From an uncultured Oscillospiraceae bacterium (lineage in GTDB: Bacteria > Bacillota > Clostridia > Oscillospirales > Oscillospiraceae): a stretch of 64,000 nucleotides of DNA. The notes below the pieces were generated by a model, which was not told the origin of the DNA, made no database searches, and saw only the letters and a list, made by a program, of their open reading frames with translations. Below, piece after piece: positions 7,744-16,634 of this stretch. The translations under genes and the position numbers were made by a program. The number at the start of each line of letters is the position of its first letter. Positions within the stretch are counted from its first letter, which is position 1. The stretch is taken from positions 15,653 to 79,652 of the forward strand of contig CAKULE010000011.1 of NCBI GenBank assembly GCA_934667095.1, in the 5' to 3' direction.

Positions 7744-8580
7744 TCAGGTATGCAGCTCGTAGGACACCAGTGTGCGGCCGTCCGGGTCCCACAGGGCCAG
7801 CAAGAAATCATAGGAGGGCCGGCCAAACAGCCCGGAGGGGTCATAGGGGTCGGCCGCCTCCCGGTGCTCGTCCCGGAAGTACCAGCGGCTCCCCGCCGGG
7901 AGGCTCTCCCAGTCAAATTCGAAGCCGCCCCACTCCACAAGACTGCGGCACGCCGCCGCGATGTCCTCTGTCAGCGGGCCGGTGTGCCAGCCGTCGGTGC
8001 CCGCCATGGCCGCCGCCAGCTCCTCGGCCTCCGCCTGGGAGACCCGGAGGACCAGCAGGTCACTGCCGTCCCCCTGAACACCATGGCCGGGGCTGTAACA
8101 AAACACCGCCGTCTCCGGAGTGAGCGCCAGCCCCAGTTCCCGGCCCACGGTCTGGACCTGCTGCTTCAGGCCCTTGAGATCCCGGTTCAGGGAGAGGGTC
8201 AGCGTCAGGCCGTCAGGGCCGTCCTGTGCGATAACGTACCATGTGCCAAGGCCGTCCTCCGTGTTGTCGGCGTGAGGCTCCTCCGGGACGGTCACAGAGG
8301 CCAGAGGCTCTGCGCCGTTGAGGTCGTCGAACACCGTCACCACCGCAGGCCAGTCGGCGCAGTCCAAGGGCAGTGCATCGCCCCGGGCCAGGAGAGAGCC
8401 GTCGGCGTTCCGGCCACCGCCGCTGCTGTGTTCCGTCTCCACCCCAACCATGGCGATGGGTCGGCTGCAATCGTTGACAAAGACCAGCGTGGGCTCCACC
8501 CGGTCGCCCCGGGCGCACCCGCCCAGCAGGCCAAGCAGCAGGGCCAGCGGGCCCAGCCGCCGCAAAACCAACCAGATCAT
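7744..8580 (-). CDS. Putative lipoprotein
   Basis: A 278-residue protein with a hydrophobic N-terminal segment (LALLLGLLGG) ending in the lipobox LLGGC near residue 22, so it is predicted to be lipid-anchored outside the cell. The rest is rich in Asp, Trp and Gly and I recognise no domain. Its start overlaps the stop of the small HTH gene by 4 bp (ATGA), so it is the last gene of an operon with DUF2975 and the YozG-like regulator. Function unknown. Confidence 0.75.
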   Translation of the reverse strand: MIWLVLRRLGPLALLLGLLGGCARGDRVEPTLVFVNDCSRPIAMVGVETEHSSGGGRNADGSLLARGDALPLDCADWPAVVTVFDDLNGAEPLASVTVPEEPHADNTEDGLGTWYVIAQDGPDGLTLTLSLNRDLKGLKQQVQTVGRELGLALTPETAVFCYSPGHGVQGDGSDLLVLRVSQAEAEELAAAMAGTDGWHTGPLTEDIAAACRSLVEWGGFEFDWESLPAGSRWYFRDEHREAADPYDPSGLFGRPSYDFLLALWDPDGRTLVSYELHT

Positions 8581-8798
8581 TGTTCTTCTCCTTCCTCCGG
8601 CACGAACTCCAGGATGTCCCCGGGCTGGCAGTCCAGCGCGGCGCAGATGGCCTCCAGCGTGGAGAAGCGCACCGCCCGGGCCTTGTTGTTTTTCAGAATG
8701 GACAAGTTGGCCATGGTGATGTCCACCCGCTGGGCCAGCTCCCCCAGCGTCATCTTCCGTTTGGCCATCATCACGTCCAGATTCACGACGATCGGCAT
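8577..8798 (-). CDS. YozG-like small HTH regulator
   Basis: A 73-residue Cro/CI-type helix-turn-helix protein (MAKRKMTLGELAQRVDITMANLSILK, recognition helix around ITMANLSIL, then FSTLEAICAALDCQPGDIL). This is the YozG/YdaS-like family that usually sits beside a DUF2975 membrane protein, as here. It probably regulates its own operon. The ATG follows GAGGGGGGCGG; the gene begins 13 bp after the DUF2975 stop. Confidence 0.9.
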   Translation of the reverse strand: MPIVVNLDVMMAKRKMTLGELAQRVDITMANLSILKNNKARAVRFSTLEAICAALDCQPGDILEFVPEEGEEQ

Positions 8799-8811
8799 AG
8801 CTCCGCCCCCC

Positions 8812-9354
8812 TCAGATAGTCAGGTCGTTCTCCGCCTTGAGCTCGGCGGCCTGACGGAACAGGGCAGACATCACCAGAAAAAGCAGTCCTGCCAGCAGGA
8901 ACAGCGGGCAGAACAGGGCGTTGTAGGTCAGCAGGGGCGCGGCGGTGCGGTAGTAGAACAGGCCCCACACCGTCCGGACCAGAGCCGCGGCGGAGATCAC
9001 GAAGGAGCACACCGCCGCCCGCCCCATGTTGGCGGCGTTGCCGAAGGTAAATGTCTCCCCTGCCAGGATGGTGTCCAGCACCCGCTTAGCCTGCCACAGG
9101 ATGACGGCGGTGCAGGTCCCGCACAGCCAGAGAAAGACCGTCAGCACGGTGCAGGCCGGCCCCTGGGTCGCCCAGACGGAGGGCCGCAGGCAGGTGAAGT
9201 AGTAAGCCGCCAGGAGACCGGGGGCGGTGTCGCCCATGTCCCGCAGCAGCACCAGGCCGGGCACCAGCGCCAGCGCCAGCAGGCTGCACACAAAGGCGAT
9301 CAGCACCAGCACCCGCAGGACGGCCGCCAGCCTCTGTACGGAAGTTTTCTTCAT
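8812..9354 (-). CDS. DUF2975 membrane protein
   Basis: A 180-residue integral membrane protein with four hydrophobic segments (about 12-34, 62-86, 112-130 and 138-162) and the conserved FTFGNAANMGRAAVCSF stretch of DUF2975. The pair DUF2975 plus YozG-like HTH is a known conserved arrangement in Firmicutes, thought to be a membrane-linked regulatory unit. It is the first gene of a three-gene operon with a consensus promoter 20 bp upstream. Confidence 0.88.
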   Translation of the reverse strand: MKKTSVQRLAAVLRVLVLIAFVCSLLALALVPGLVLLRDMGDTAPGLLAAYYFTCLRPSVWATQGPACTVLTVFLWLCGTCTAVILWQAKRVLDTILAGETFTFGNAANMGRAAVCSFVISAAALVRTVWGLFYYRTAAPLLTYNALFCPLFLLAGLLFLVMSALFRQAAELKAENDLTI

Positions 9355-9375
9355 TGCGCATCACCTCTTGGGGAC

Positions 9376-9404
9376 AAGATAGCAGACCGCATATTGTTTG
9401 TCAA
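9376..9404 (-). promoter_or_regulatory. Promoter of the DUF2975 operon
   Basis: Minus-strand TTGACA (9399-9404), 17 bp, TATCTT (9376-9381), about 20 bp before the ATG. The flanking sequence is AT-rich with no other gene. Confidence 0.75.
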
Positions 9405-9547
9405 GTATTTTTTATTGTTTTTCGATAAATTTCAGGCATTAAGAAGAGGCGGCCCGTCGGCCGCCCCTGTCAAAATCGAAAATATGTCTATATGGGCCGC
9501 TGTCCCCAACGGCCCGCGGGCAGATCCTGCCGCCTCTGCGGCCCGCG

Positions 9548-10270
9548 TCACCCCCGGAGGGCACCCAGCACCTGCCCGATGGGGTAGTGGATCACCAGAT
9601 CGGCCCGGCCGTCATAGGGCGTGGGGTCCCGGTTGATGAGGACGAGGCGATTTCCCCGGTAATAGTCGATGAGCCCCGCCGCCGGGTAGACCACCAGCGA
9701 CGTGCCGCCCACAATGAGCATATCCGCCCGGCTGATAGACAGCACCGCCGCCTCCAGCGTCTCCTGATCCAGCCCCTCCTCGTAGAGCACCACATCGGGC
9801 TTGACAATGCCGCCGCAGGCCGGGCACTTGGGCACGCCGGCGGAGTGGAGCATGAAGTCAAAGTCAAAAAAACGCCGGCACTTCGTGCAGTAATTGCGGT
9901 GGACAGAGCCATGGAGCTCATACACCGTCCGGCTGCCGGCCTGCTGGTGAAGGCCGTCGATGTTCTGGGTGACCACCGCGGTCAGTTTGCCCGCCGCCTC
10001 CAGTTCTGCCAGCTTTTTGTGGGCGGCGTTGGGCTTTGCGTCGGGGCAGAGCATCTTGTCCCGGTAGAAGCGGTAAAATTCCTCCGGGCTGCGCTCAAAA
10101 AAGGTGTGGCTGAGGATGGTCTCCGGCCGCCACGCGTACTGCTGGTTGTAGAGGCCGTCAGTACTGCGGAAGTCCGGGATGCCGCTCTCGGTGGACACCC
10201 CTGCCCCGCCGAAAAAGACAATGCTGCCGCTGCTGTCGATCCACTGCTGAAGCTGTTCCTGCGCTGTCAT
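9548..10270 (-). CDS. cobB: NAD-dependent protein deacylase (sirtuin)
   Basis: A SIR2-family enzyme that removes acyl groups from lysines using NAD+. It has the NAD-binding GAGVSTESGIPDFRS (about 23-36), TQNIDGLHQQAG (101-112), the catalytic His120 in YELHGS, and a structural zinc site from Cys128, Cys131, Cys149 and Cys152. The length of 240 residues is usual for bacterial class U/M enzymes. The ATG has GGAGGG upstream. A GC-rich hairpin (GGCGGCC/GGCCGCC) near 9444-9465 may end its transcript. Confidence 0.93.
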   Translation of the reverse strand: MTAQEQLQQWIDSSGSIVFFGGAGVSTESGIPDFRSTDGLYNQQYAWRPETILSHTFFERSPEEFYRFYRDKMLCPDAKPNAAHKKLAELEAAGKLTAVVTQNIDGLHQQAGSRTVYELHGSVHRNYCTKCRRFFDFDFMLHSAGVPKCPACGGIVKPDVVLYEEGLDQETLEAAVLSISRADMLIVGGTSLVVYPAAGLIDYYRGNRLVLINRDPTPYDGRADLVIHYPIGQVLGALRG

Positions 10271-10347
10271 GCATGATCCCTCCCTGCGCTGTTTTCTTTA
10301 CTGTAACACAGCGGGCCGCTGTTTGCAAGCAGGCCGGGAATAGAAAA

Positions 10348-10371
10348 GGACGCCCTCAGACGAGGGCGTCC
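10348..10371 (-). terminator. Terminator of the opp operon
   Basis: GGACGCCCTC/GAGGGCGTCC stem with AGAC loop, followed on the minus strand by TTTTCTATT. It lies 10 bp after the DUF3899 stop, the last gene of the opp operon. Confidence 0.85.
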
Positions 10372-10381
10372 CTATTTGCCG

Positions 10382-10786
10382 TTATTCCACAATGAGGTAG
10401 ATGGCCAGCGTGATCAGCGCCAGCACCATGTAGATGGAGCCGGCCAGCAGGATGGGCAGGGGCTTGGACGGGTTCTTCCGCTTGCGCTCCTTGTACTCCA
10501 CATATTTCTCCTTCCGGTGCTCATCCGGCATGGTGCTCAGTCCCGGCCAGCGGGTGGTGAAGACGTGGGAAATGCCGAAGCCAAAGATGTCGAACACGCC
10601 CTCATTGCCGGCGAACATCAGGCCGCTCATGCCCATGACCAGTGCGCCGGCCACGAAAAAGCCGTCGCACAGGGCCCGCAGGACCGAGCTCTCCCGGGTG
10701 AGCTCCATGATCAGCACCACCAGAAATATGGCAAAGCCAATGAGCGCCATGATGCGGAAGGGCTTGCTTTTGAACTGCTGCTTCAT
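10382..10786 (-). CDS. DUF3899-like membrane protein
   Basis: A 134-residue protein with transmembrane segments at about 12-28, 40-58 and 110-132 and a basic loop (EYKERKRKNPSKPLP) before the last one, resembling DUF3899. Function unknown. ATG 10786 overlaps the oppF stop as TGATG, so it is translationally coupled and is the final gene of the oligopeptide importer operon. Confidence 0.75.
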   Translation of the reverse strand: MKQQFKSKPFRIMALIGFAIFLVVLIMELTRESSVLRALCDGFFVAGALVMGMSGLMFAGNEGVFDIFGFGISHVFTTRWPGLSTMPDEHRKEKYVEYKERKRKNPSKPLPILLAGSIYMVLALITLAIYLIVE

Positions 10787-11982
10787 CACTTCAGAATGGC
10801 CTTATAGCGCTCGAACTCCTCGTCATTGCACATGACGAAGTGGCCGGGCTTGATCTCCCGGAAGGTGGGCTGCTGCTGGGAATAGTCATGCTCCGCCAGC
10901 GGGTTGTACACGATACGCTGGCGCTGCTTCTCGTACACGGGATCGGGCAGGGGGATGGCAGAGAGCAGGGAGCGGGTGTAGGGGTGCAGGGGGTTGAGAA
11001 ACAGCTCGTCGGAGGAGGCCATCTCTACCATCTTGCCGTAGTACATGACGCCGATGCGGTCAGAGAAATACTTGACCACGGACAGGTCATGGGCGATGAA
11101 GAGGAGGGTCAGGCCGAACTTCTCCCGCAGGTCGTTCAGCAGGTTGATGACCTGCGCCTGCACGGACACGTCCAGTGCGGACACCGGCTCGTCAGCGATG
11201 ATGAGGTCGGGGTTCATGATGATGGCCCGGGCCACGCCGATACGCTGGCGCTGGCCGCCGGAGAACTCGTGGGGGTAGCGGCTGGCGTGCTCGCGCACCA
11301 GACCAACCAGCTCCAGCATCTCATAGACCTTTTCGTCAATGAGCTTCTGGTCCTTCTCGCCCTGAATGATGAGGCCCTCGGCGATGATCTCGCGGACGGT
11401 CATACGGGGATTCAGGGAGGCAATGGGGTCCTGGAAGATCATCTGGATTCGGGTGACCAGCCGAGTGTGCTTGGCCTTGTAGAGCTCCTTTTTGAGCTCC
11501 TGCTCCAGTCGGGTCTTCTCCTCGCCGGAGGCGGCAGCCAGCTTCTGGCTGTACTCCTCCTCCAGCTCCTTCACCCGGGCCTCCATATACTCCTTGTCAC
11601 AGTGGGCCTGATCGTGCTTGGCCTTCTTGATCTCGGCCTTATTTTCGGTCACGATGGCGTCCAGCTTTGCCTTGTCCTCGGCGGTCTTGCCGGAGGCGGC
11701 GTAGTCGGCCTTGGCCTGCTTGATGGCGTTCTGGTAGGAGCGGATGCCGGCGGCGATGCGCACGCCTTTGAACCAGACGTTGCCGCTGGTGATGTTGTAG
11801 AGCTTGATGATGGACCGGCCGGTAGTGGTCTTGCCGCAGCCGGACTCACCCACCAGACCGAAGACCTCGCCCTTCTTGATCTCAAAGCTCACGTTGTCCA
11901 CAGCCTTGAGCTCGCCGCCCTCCATACGGAAGTACTGGCAGAGGTGCTCCACCTTCAACAGGGTCTCATGATCATTCTGCAT
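10786..11982 (-). CDS. oppF: Oligopeptide ABC importer ATPase OppF, with coiled-coil insertion
   Basis: One of two ATPases that power peptide uptake. It has Walker A GESGCGKT (about 45-52), Q-loop FQDPIASLNP (Gln184), signature FSGGQRQR (about 240-247), Walker B LIIADEP and the H-loop in LLFIAHDLS, then the oligopeptide/dipeptide C-terminal extension (HPYTRSLLSAIPLPDP). A block of about 95 residues (about 77-173), rich in Lys, Glu and Ala and predicted to be a helical hairpin, is inserted between Walker A and the Q-loop, where normal OppF has only a short beta-rich stretch. The start follows AAGGAGG and overlaps the oppD end by 11 bp. Confidence 0.93.
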   Translation of the reverse strand: MQNDHETLLKVEHLCQYFRMEGGELKAVDNVSFEIKKGEVFGLVGESGCGKTTTGRSIIKLYNITSGNVWFKGVRIAAGIRSYQNAIKQAKADYAASGKTAEDKAKLDAIVTENKAEIKKAKHDQAHCDKEYMEARVKELEEEYSQKLAAASGEEKTRLEQELKKELYKAKHTRLVTRIQMIFQDPIASLNPRMTVREIIAEGLIIQGEKDQKLIDEKVYEMLELVGLVREHASRYPHEFSGGQRQRIGVARAIIMNPDLIIADEPVSALDVSVQAQVINLLNDLREKFGLTLLFIAHDLSVVKYFSDRIGVMYYGKMVEMASSDELFLNPLHPYTRSLLSAIPLPDPVYEKQRQRIVYNPLAEHDYSQQQPTFREIKPGHFVMCNDEEFERYKAILK

Positions 11983-14140
11983 CTGCGGCGCCTCCTTTCA
12001 GGTTCATCCGGGCAATACGGTCGCGGATCGCCTTGGGGGGCTCCACCTTGGGCGCATCGGGATGGAGGAGCCACGTGGCGGCATAGTGGGTGTCGGTGAC
12101 CTTGAACATGGGGGGCTGCCGCTCGAAGTCGATCTGCATGGCGTACTTGTTCCGGGCGGCAAAGGCGTCGCCCACGGGGGGATAGATCATGTTGGGCGGC
12201 GTGCCGGGGATGGCCTCCAGCTTCTCATTGGTATCCAGATCGGGCATGGAGGACAGCAGAGCCCACGTGTAGGGGTGGCGGGGATCGTAGAAGATCTCGT
12301 TGACGGTGCCGTACTCCACGATCTTGCCGGCGTACATGACGGCCACGCGGTCGGCCATGTTGGCCACCACGCCCAGATCGTGGGTAATGAAGATGACGGA
12401 GAGCTGGCGCTCCTCCTTCAGCTTATTGATGAGCTCCAGGATCTGGGCCTGAATGGTCACGTCCAGAGCGGTGGTGGGCTCATCGCAGATCAGAATATCG
12501 GGGTTGGCAGCCAGCGCAATGGCGATGACGATACGCTGGCGCATACCGCCGGAGAACTCGAAGGGATACTGGTTGTAGCGCTTGCGGGGCTCGGCGATGC
12601 CCACCTCGTCCATCAGCTTGATGGCGCGGTCCTTGGCAATGCGCTTGGTGACCTTGGCGGCCACGCCGGTGGCGTTGGTCATCAGGTAGTCGATGGCAGC
12701 CACGGTCTCGGCGTCGAAATCGCGGCTCTCCCGGACAGCCAGCAGCTCCTCATAGTGGTCGGCCATGCGCTCAACGATGCGCACGATGTTAGCCTTCACC
12801 AGCTCCAGATCGGTGATGGCGGCGGCGGCGACCTCGTAATCGGGTGTCTTGCCGCGGGCCACCAGCTTGTCGTACTTGGCCTGCGCCTTGTCATGGGCCT
12901 TGACGGCCTTGGCGTTCTTTCCGATGGAGGCGAAATATCGGTCGATCTCACCGGAGAGGCTGGAGCCGAAGGTATAACTCAGGCTGTCCTTGGTGATGGC
13001 CAGATGATCAATAGCGGCCTCCACCTTGGCGGTGAGCTCCTTGGCCAGTGCGGAGCACTCCTTGTGGTCCAGCTGGTCCTTCTGGAAGATAGGCACGGCG
13101 GCCCGCAGGGCTTCCACCGCGGGGGCCATGTTGGCGTAGGCGGCATCGGCCGCGTACTTCAGGCCCTCCTTGGCGTCGGCAATGAAGTCCAGCATAAACT
13201 CCTTGTCCAGATAGTCCAGCAGGAAGGCATTGAGCTCCTCCACAGGCATATCGGGCAGGGGCTGGCCGCTGAACTCGGTGTAGTAGCCCACGCGGAAGAA
13301 GTTGGGGGCGGGACGGTCCACGCCCTCCTGAAGGATGGCCTGCAGCTCCCGCAGCTGGCTCTGGACCTCGGTGGTATCCGCGTCTTTCTTGCCGGCGGGG
13401 CCGGCGGCCTTCTTCAGGGCGGCGGACAGCTCCTTCACCCGGTCGGCCTTCTCGCAGATCACGTGCTCGTGAATGGCGGTCTCCGCCAGCTTGGCGGCAC
13501 TGTTGATGCGGTAGGTGGCGTCCTTGGCGGCGTTTTTCTCCAGCTCGAAGGCCAGCACTTCCACGTCGGCCACGGCCTCCACGGCGGCCTCCTGAGCCTT
13601 GTTATAGGCGCTCTCCAGCTCCACATGCTTGAACTCGAACTTATCGAACTTCTTGCACTTCTCCAGCAGGGCGTCGCTGTCGGCGCGGCCGGCGGCCTTG
13701 GCGGCGGCCACCATGCTCTCGCCCAGAGCCTTCAGGTAACCGTTGAAGTTGTTGCGGCTCTCCCGCTGGCGGGCCTTGCCTTTGAGGATCATGGCCTCGG
13801 TCAGCTGGCGGCCGATCTTGACGATGGGATTCAGGCTGGACATGGGGTCCTGAAAGATCATGGAGATCTTATCGCCCCGGATCTTGTGGAACTCCTCCTC
13901 GGAGATCTTCAGCAGGTCCTTGCCGTCGTAGATGATCTCGCCGGACTCGGTAATGGAGTTGCCGGCCTGAATGCCCAGAATGGCCTTGGAGGTCACGGAC
14001 TTGCCGGAACCGGACTCACCCACGATGGCGAGAGTCTCGCCCTTGTCCAGATCGAAGCTGATGTCCCGGACGGCCTGCACCTTACCGTTGGAGGTGCGGA
14101 ACGAGATCCGGAGATTTCGCACTTGCAGTTTCTTCTCCAT
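11972..14140 (-). CDS. oppD: Oligopeptide ABC importer ATPase OppD, with ~380-residue helical insertion
   Basis: The second ATPase of the importer. At 722 residues it is more than twice the usual 330. Walker A GESGSGKS (about 41-48) and Q-loop IFQDPMSSLNP (Gln about 97) are normal. The signature FSGGMRQR appears only at about residue 529, followed by Walker B LICDEPTTALD, H-loop FITHD and the peptide-importer C-terminal region with PPVGDAFAAR and no obvious CxxxxxxC pair. The block of about 380 residues between Q-loop and signature (about 118-505) is mostly helical and Ala/Lys/Glu-rich, and would protrude from the helical subdomain that contacts the permease. ATG 14140 is chosen for the GAGG 7 bp upstream; TTG 14146 overlaps oppC. 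Confidence 0.92.
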   Translation of the reverse strand: MEKKLQVRNLRISFRTSNGKVQAVRDISFDLDKGETLAIVGESGSGKSVTSKAILGIQAGNSITESGEIIYDGKDLLKISEEEFHKIRGDKISMIFQDPMSSLNPIVKIGRQLTEAMILKGKARQRESRNNFNGYLKALGESMVAAAKAAGRADSDALLEKCKKFDKFEFKHVELESAYNKAQEAAVEAVADVEVLAFELEKNAAKDATYRINSAAKLAETAIHEHVICEKADRVKELSAALKKAAGPAGKKDADTTEVQSQLRELQAILQEGVDRPAPNFFRVGYYTEFSGQPLPDMPVEELNAFLLDYLDKEFMLDFIADAKEGLKYAADAAYANMAPAVEALRAAVPIFQKDQLDHKECSALAKELTAKVEAAIDHLAITKDSLSYTFGSSLSGEIDRYFASIGKNAKAVKAHDKAQAKYDKLVARGKTPDYEVAAAAITDLELVKANIVRIVERMADHYEELLAVRESRDFDAETVAAIDYLMTNATGVAAKVTKRIAKDRAIKLMDEVGIAEPRKRYNQYPFEFSGGMRQRIVIAIALAANPDILICDEPTTALDVTIQAQILELINKLKEERQLSVIFITHDLGVVANMADRVAVMYAGKIVEYGTVNEIFYDPRHPYTWALLSSMPDLDTNEKLEAIPGTPPNMIYPPVGDAFAARNKYAMQIDFERQPPMFKVTDTHYAATWLLHPDAPKVEPPKAIRDRIARMNLKGGAADAE

Positions 14141-14142
14141 GG

Positions 14143-15684
14143 TCAATCCTCAGCTCCTCTCGTAGACGGGTTAAAGGCGTCCCGCAGGCCATTGCCGAAC
14201 AGGTTGAAGGAGATCAGCAGCAGGGACAGGTACAGGGACGGCCAGAACACCCCGTGGGGGGCGGCGGTCATGGCGGCGTTGCCCTGGCTGATCAGGGTGC
14301 CGATGGTGGTACCGGCAAAGTCGGACAGGTTGATGATGCCCAGATAGGTCATGGACGTTTCGCTGTTGATGACGCTGGGGATGACCAGCGCGCAGCTGGT
14401 GATGATCGTACCCAGAGAGTTGGGGAAGATGTGCTTGAACATCAGCCGCCAGTCGGAAGCGCCCAGCGTGCGGGCGGCCAGAACGAACTCCTGACCCTTA
14501 AAGCGGTAGAACTGCTTACGGGTGAGGGAGGCCATGCTGATCCAGCCTGTCAGCACGAAGGCAAACAGGAAGGAGGGCACCACGCCCACCTTCTGGGCCA
14601 GATGCAGCTGGAACAGAGTGGTACAAACCACAAAGGGCACACCGGACAGAATGTCAGAGATACGCTCCATGGTCATATCCACGGCGCCGCCGTAGTAGCC
14701 CTCGATAGCGCCGTAAATGGCACCGATGAACAGGTTGATGGCGGACACCAGAATGGCGAAGACGATGGAGAACCGGGCGCCCACGCCGATGGCGGAGAAC
14801 AGGTCCATGCCCATGGAGTTGGTGCCGAAGAGATAGAAGGGTGTGCGGCCGTTCACATACTGATAGTAGTTGTAGTAGCACACACGGCACTGGACGGAGC
14901 CGGACTTGGCGGTGGAGTAGACATAGCTGCCGTCGTCACCGGGGATCCGGATGCTGGTATACTCCGCGCCGGCCTTGCTGGCGTTGGTGGAGTAGACGGG
15001 GATGAAGTTGCCGTCGGCGTCCAGCTCGGGAGTGCCCTTGGAGTCGGACACCTTGTACCAGATGTTGGCGTTGTCGGAAATACCCTCGATGTCAGCGGGA
15101 TCCACATAGGGATAGATGACCTGGATCCCGGTCTCGTCCTGCCAGCGCTGGATCTTCTCAAACTCGGCATAGGAGAGCACGCGGTAGACCACGCCGATGC
15201 TGTAATAGCGGTTGATGTTGATCTTATAGCTGACGTTGGCCTTCTGCTGGCCTTTGTGCATGACGTAGGTCGTGGTGGTGTCCACGATCTTGTTCACCGG
15301 GTCCATGCCGGTCTCCTGCGCGATGCCCGCCCAGAACTGCATGGACTTCTCATTCTGGCTGGCGATGGTGTAGCCGCCGTCCAGAATACCGATATTCAGC
15401 TTGGCGACGGACTCCGCGTAGGCGGGGAAGCTCTGGTACAGCTTGTCCTGATCCTTCACCGTATAGGGGGAGATGATGGGGGACACGACGGAGAACAGCA
15501 GCAGCACTGCAATGATGATGGCGCCCACCACAGAGGATTTGTTCTTTTTGAACCGCAGGAAGGCGTCGGCCATGTAGCTGCGGGACTTGGTCTCCAGCTT
15601 CTTGTCGTGGAGACTGGCATCCATCTGGGTGAAGGTAAACTTCTCCGCAGGGATGTGCTCGTAATTCATGTTCTGCATACTCAT
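14143..15684 (-). CDS. oppC: Oligopeptide importer permease OppC, with extracellular insertion
   Basis: An inner permease of the importer. A cytoplasmic N-terminal tail (about 1-50) precedes the first transmembrane helix (about 50-72). Next comes an extra region of about 200 residues (about 75-275) that should lie outside the cell. The normal five-helix BPD_transp_1 domain follows from FYLFGTNSMGMDLFS onward, with the EAA loop EFVLAARTLGASDW that docks on the ATPases. At 513 residues it is far longer than the usual 300. The start overlaps the oppB stop by 4 bp. Confidence 0.92.
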   Translation of the reverse strand: MSMQNMNYEHIPAEKFTFTQMDASLHDKKLETKSRSYMADAFLRFKKNKSSVVGAIIIAVLLLFSVVSPIISPYTVKDQDKLYQSFPAYAESVAKLNIGILDGGYTIASQNEKSMQFWAGIAQETGMDPVNKIVDTTTTYVMHKGQQKANVSYKININRYYSIGVVYRVLSYAEFEKIQRWQDETGIQVIYPYVDPADIEGISDNANIWYKVSDSKGTPELDADGNFIPVYSTNASKAGAEYTSIRIPGDDGSYVYSTAKSGSVQCRVCYYNYYQYVNGRTPFYLFGTNSMGMDLFSAIGVGARFSIVFAILVSAINLFIGAIYGAIEGYYGGAVDMTMERISDILSGVPFVVCTTLFQLHLAQKVGVVPSFLFAFVLTGWISMASLTRKQFYRFKGQEFVLAARTLGASDWRLMFKHIFPNSLGTIITSCALVIPSVINSETSMTYLGIINLSDFAGTTIGTLISQGNAAMTAAPHGVFWPSLYLSLLLISFNLFGNGLRDAFNPSTRGAED

Positions 15685-16634
15685 TTCTTCGACCCCATTC
15701 TGATCCGAGGATCGATAAAGCCGTAGCTGATATCGATCACGATGCCTGCCAGCAGACTGACCGCCGTGTAGAACACGGAGTCCAGCATGAAGATGTTGTA
15801 GTCACGGGCATTGATGGCGTTCAGGTACAGGTTGCCCACGCCCGGGATGGCGAAGATCTTCTCGATGATCAGCGAACCGGACATGATGCTGATGAAGCTG
15901 CCGAAAATGGCGGGCAGGATGACCACCATACAGTTCTTCATGGCGTGGCGAATGGTGGCCTGCGCCCGGGTCAGGCCTTTGGTGCGGGCCAGCAGCATGA
16001 ACTCGCTGGTCAGCACCTCGGTCAGCTCGGCACGGGTGGTACGGGTAAACCCGGCGATCGTACCGAAGGAGCTGGCCAGAACGGCCGGCAGCATACTCAC
16101 GAACATGCTCCACGAGAACCAGTCCGTGCCCTCCTTCATCAGGAATGGGAACCAGCCCAGCTTATACGATAAGAAGTACTGGATCAGGAAGGCGAACACG
16201 AAGCTGGGCACCGAGATGACCACCATCGTCAGGGTGGAGATGGTGTAGTCCAGCCAGGTGTTCTTCTTCAGGGCCGCCCAGATGCCCAGCGCAATGCCGA
16301 TGGGGATACTGAGCAGGATGGAGTACAGGTTGACCACCACGGTGGCGGGCAGTTTGTTCAGGAAGATGGAGGCCACATCCTGACCAAAATACAGCTTATC
16401 GCTGACGCCCCAGTCGAACTTCGTGAAAATGTCGCGGAGATAGATGCCGAACTGCACCAGATAGGGCTTGTTATAGCCCTGTGCCTCCCGGCGGGCCTCG
16501 ATGACCTTGGTGTGGATGTCGTTCAGGGGCAACTCTGCCGGGGGCAGCATCCGCACCAGAACGAAGCACATGCAGGTGATGATAAGCAGCGTCATCAGCA
16601 TGAGCAGGATACGTTTGATGACATATTTGACCAT
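15681..16634 (-). CDS. oppB: Oligopeptide importer permease OppB
   Basis: A 317-residue permease of normal size, with an N-terminal transmembrane helix (about 8-30), five more in the BPD_transp_1 domain, and the EAA loop EFMLLARTKGLTRAQ. It starts 7 bp after GGGAGGT. It is separated from oppA by about 325 bp that contain a strong hairpin, while oppBCDF and the DUF3899 gene all overlap, so they form one tightly coupled unit. Confidence 0.95.
   Translation of the reverse strand: MVKYVIKRILLMLMTLLIITCMCFVLVRMLPPAELPLNDIHTKVIEARREAQGYNKPYLVQFGIYLRDIFTKFDWGVSDKLYFGQDVASIFLNKLPATVVVNLYSILLSIPIGIALGIWAALKKNTWLDYTISTLTMVVISVPSFVFAFLIQYFLSYKLGWFPFLMKEGTDWFSWSMFVSMLPAVLASSFGTIAGFTRTTRAELTEVLTSEFMLLARTKGLTRAQATIRHAMKNCMVVILPAIFGSFISIMSGSLIIEKIFAIPGVGNLYLNAINARDYNIFMLDSVFYTAVSLLAGIVIDISYGFIDPRIRMGSKK

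Noticed and set aside
7516..9636. 706-codon plus-strand frame
   Set aside because: Antisense to the lipoprotein, HTH and DUF2975 genes. It is open only because of GC-rich third positions and shows no domain or start signal.
12062..14347. 761-codon plus-strand frame
   Set aside because: Antisense shadow of oppD; the real gene has complete ATPase motifs.
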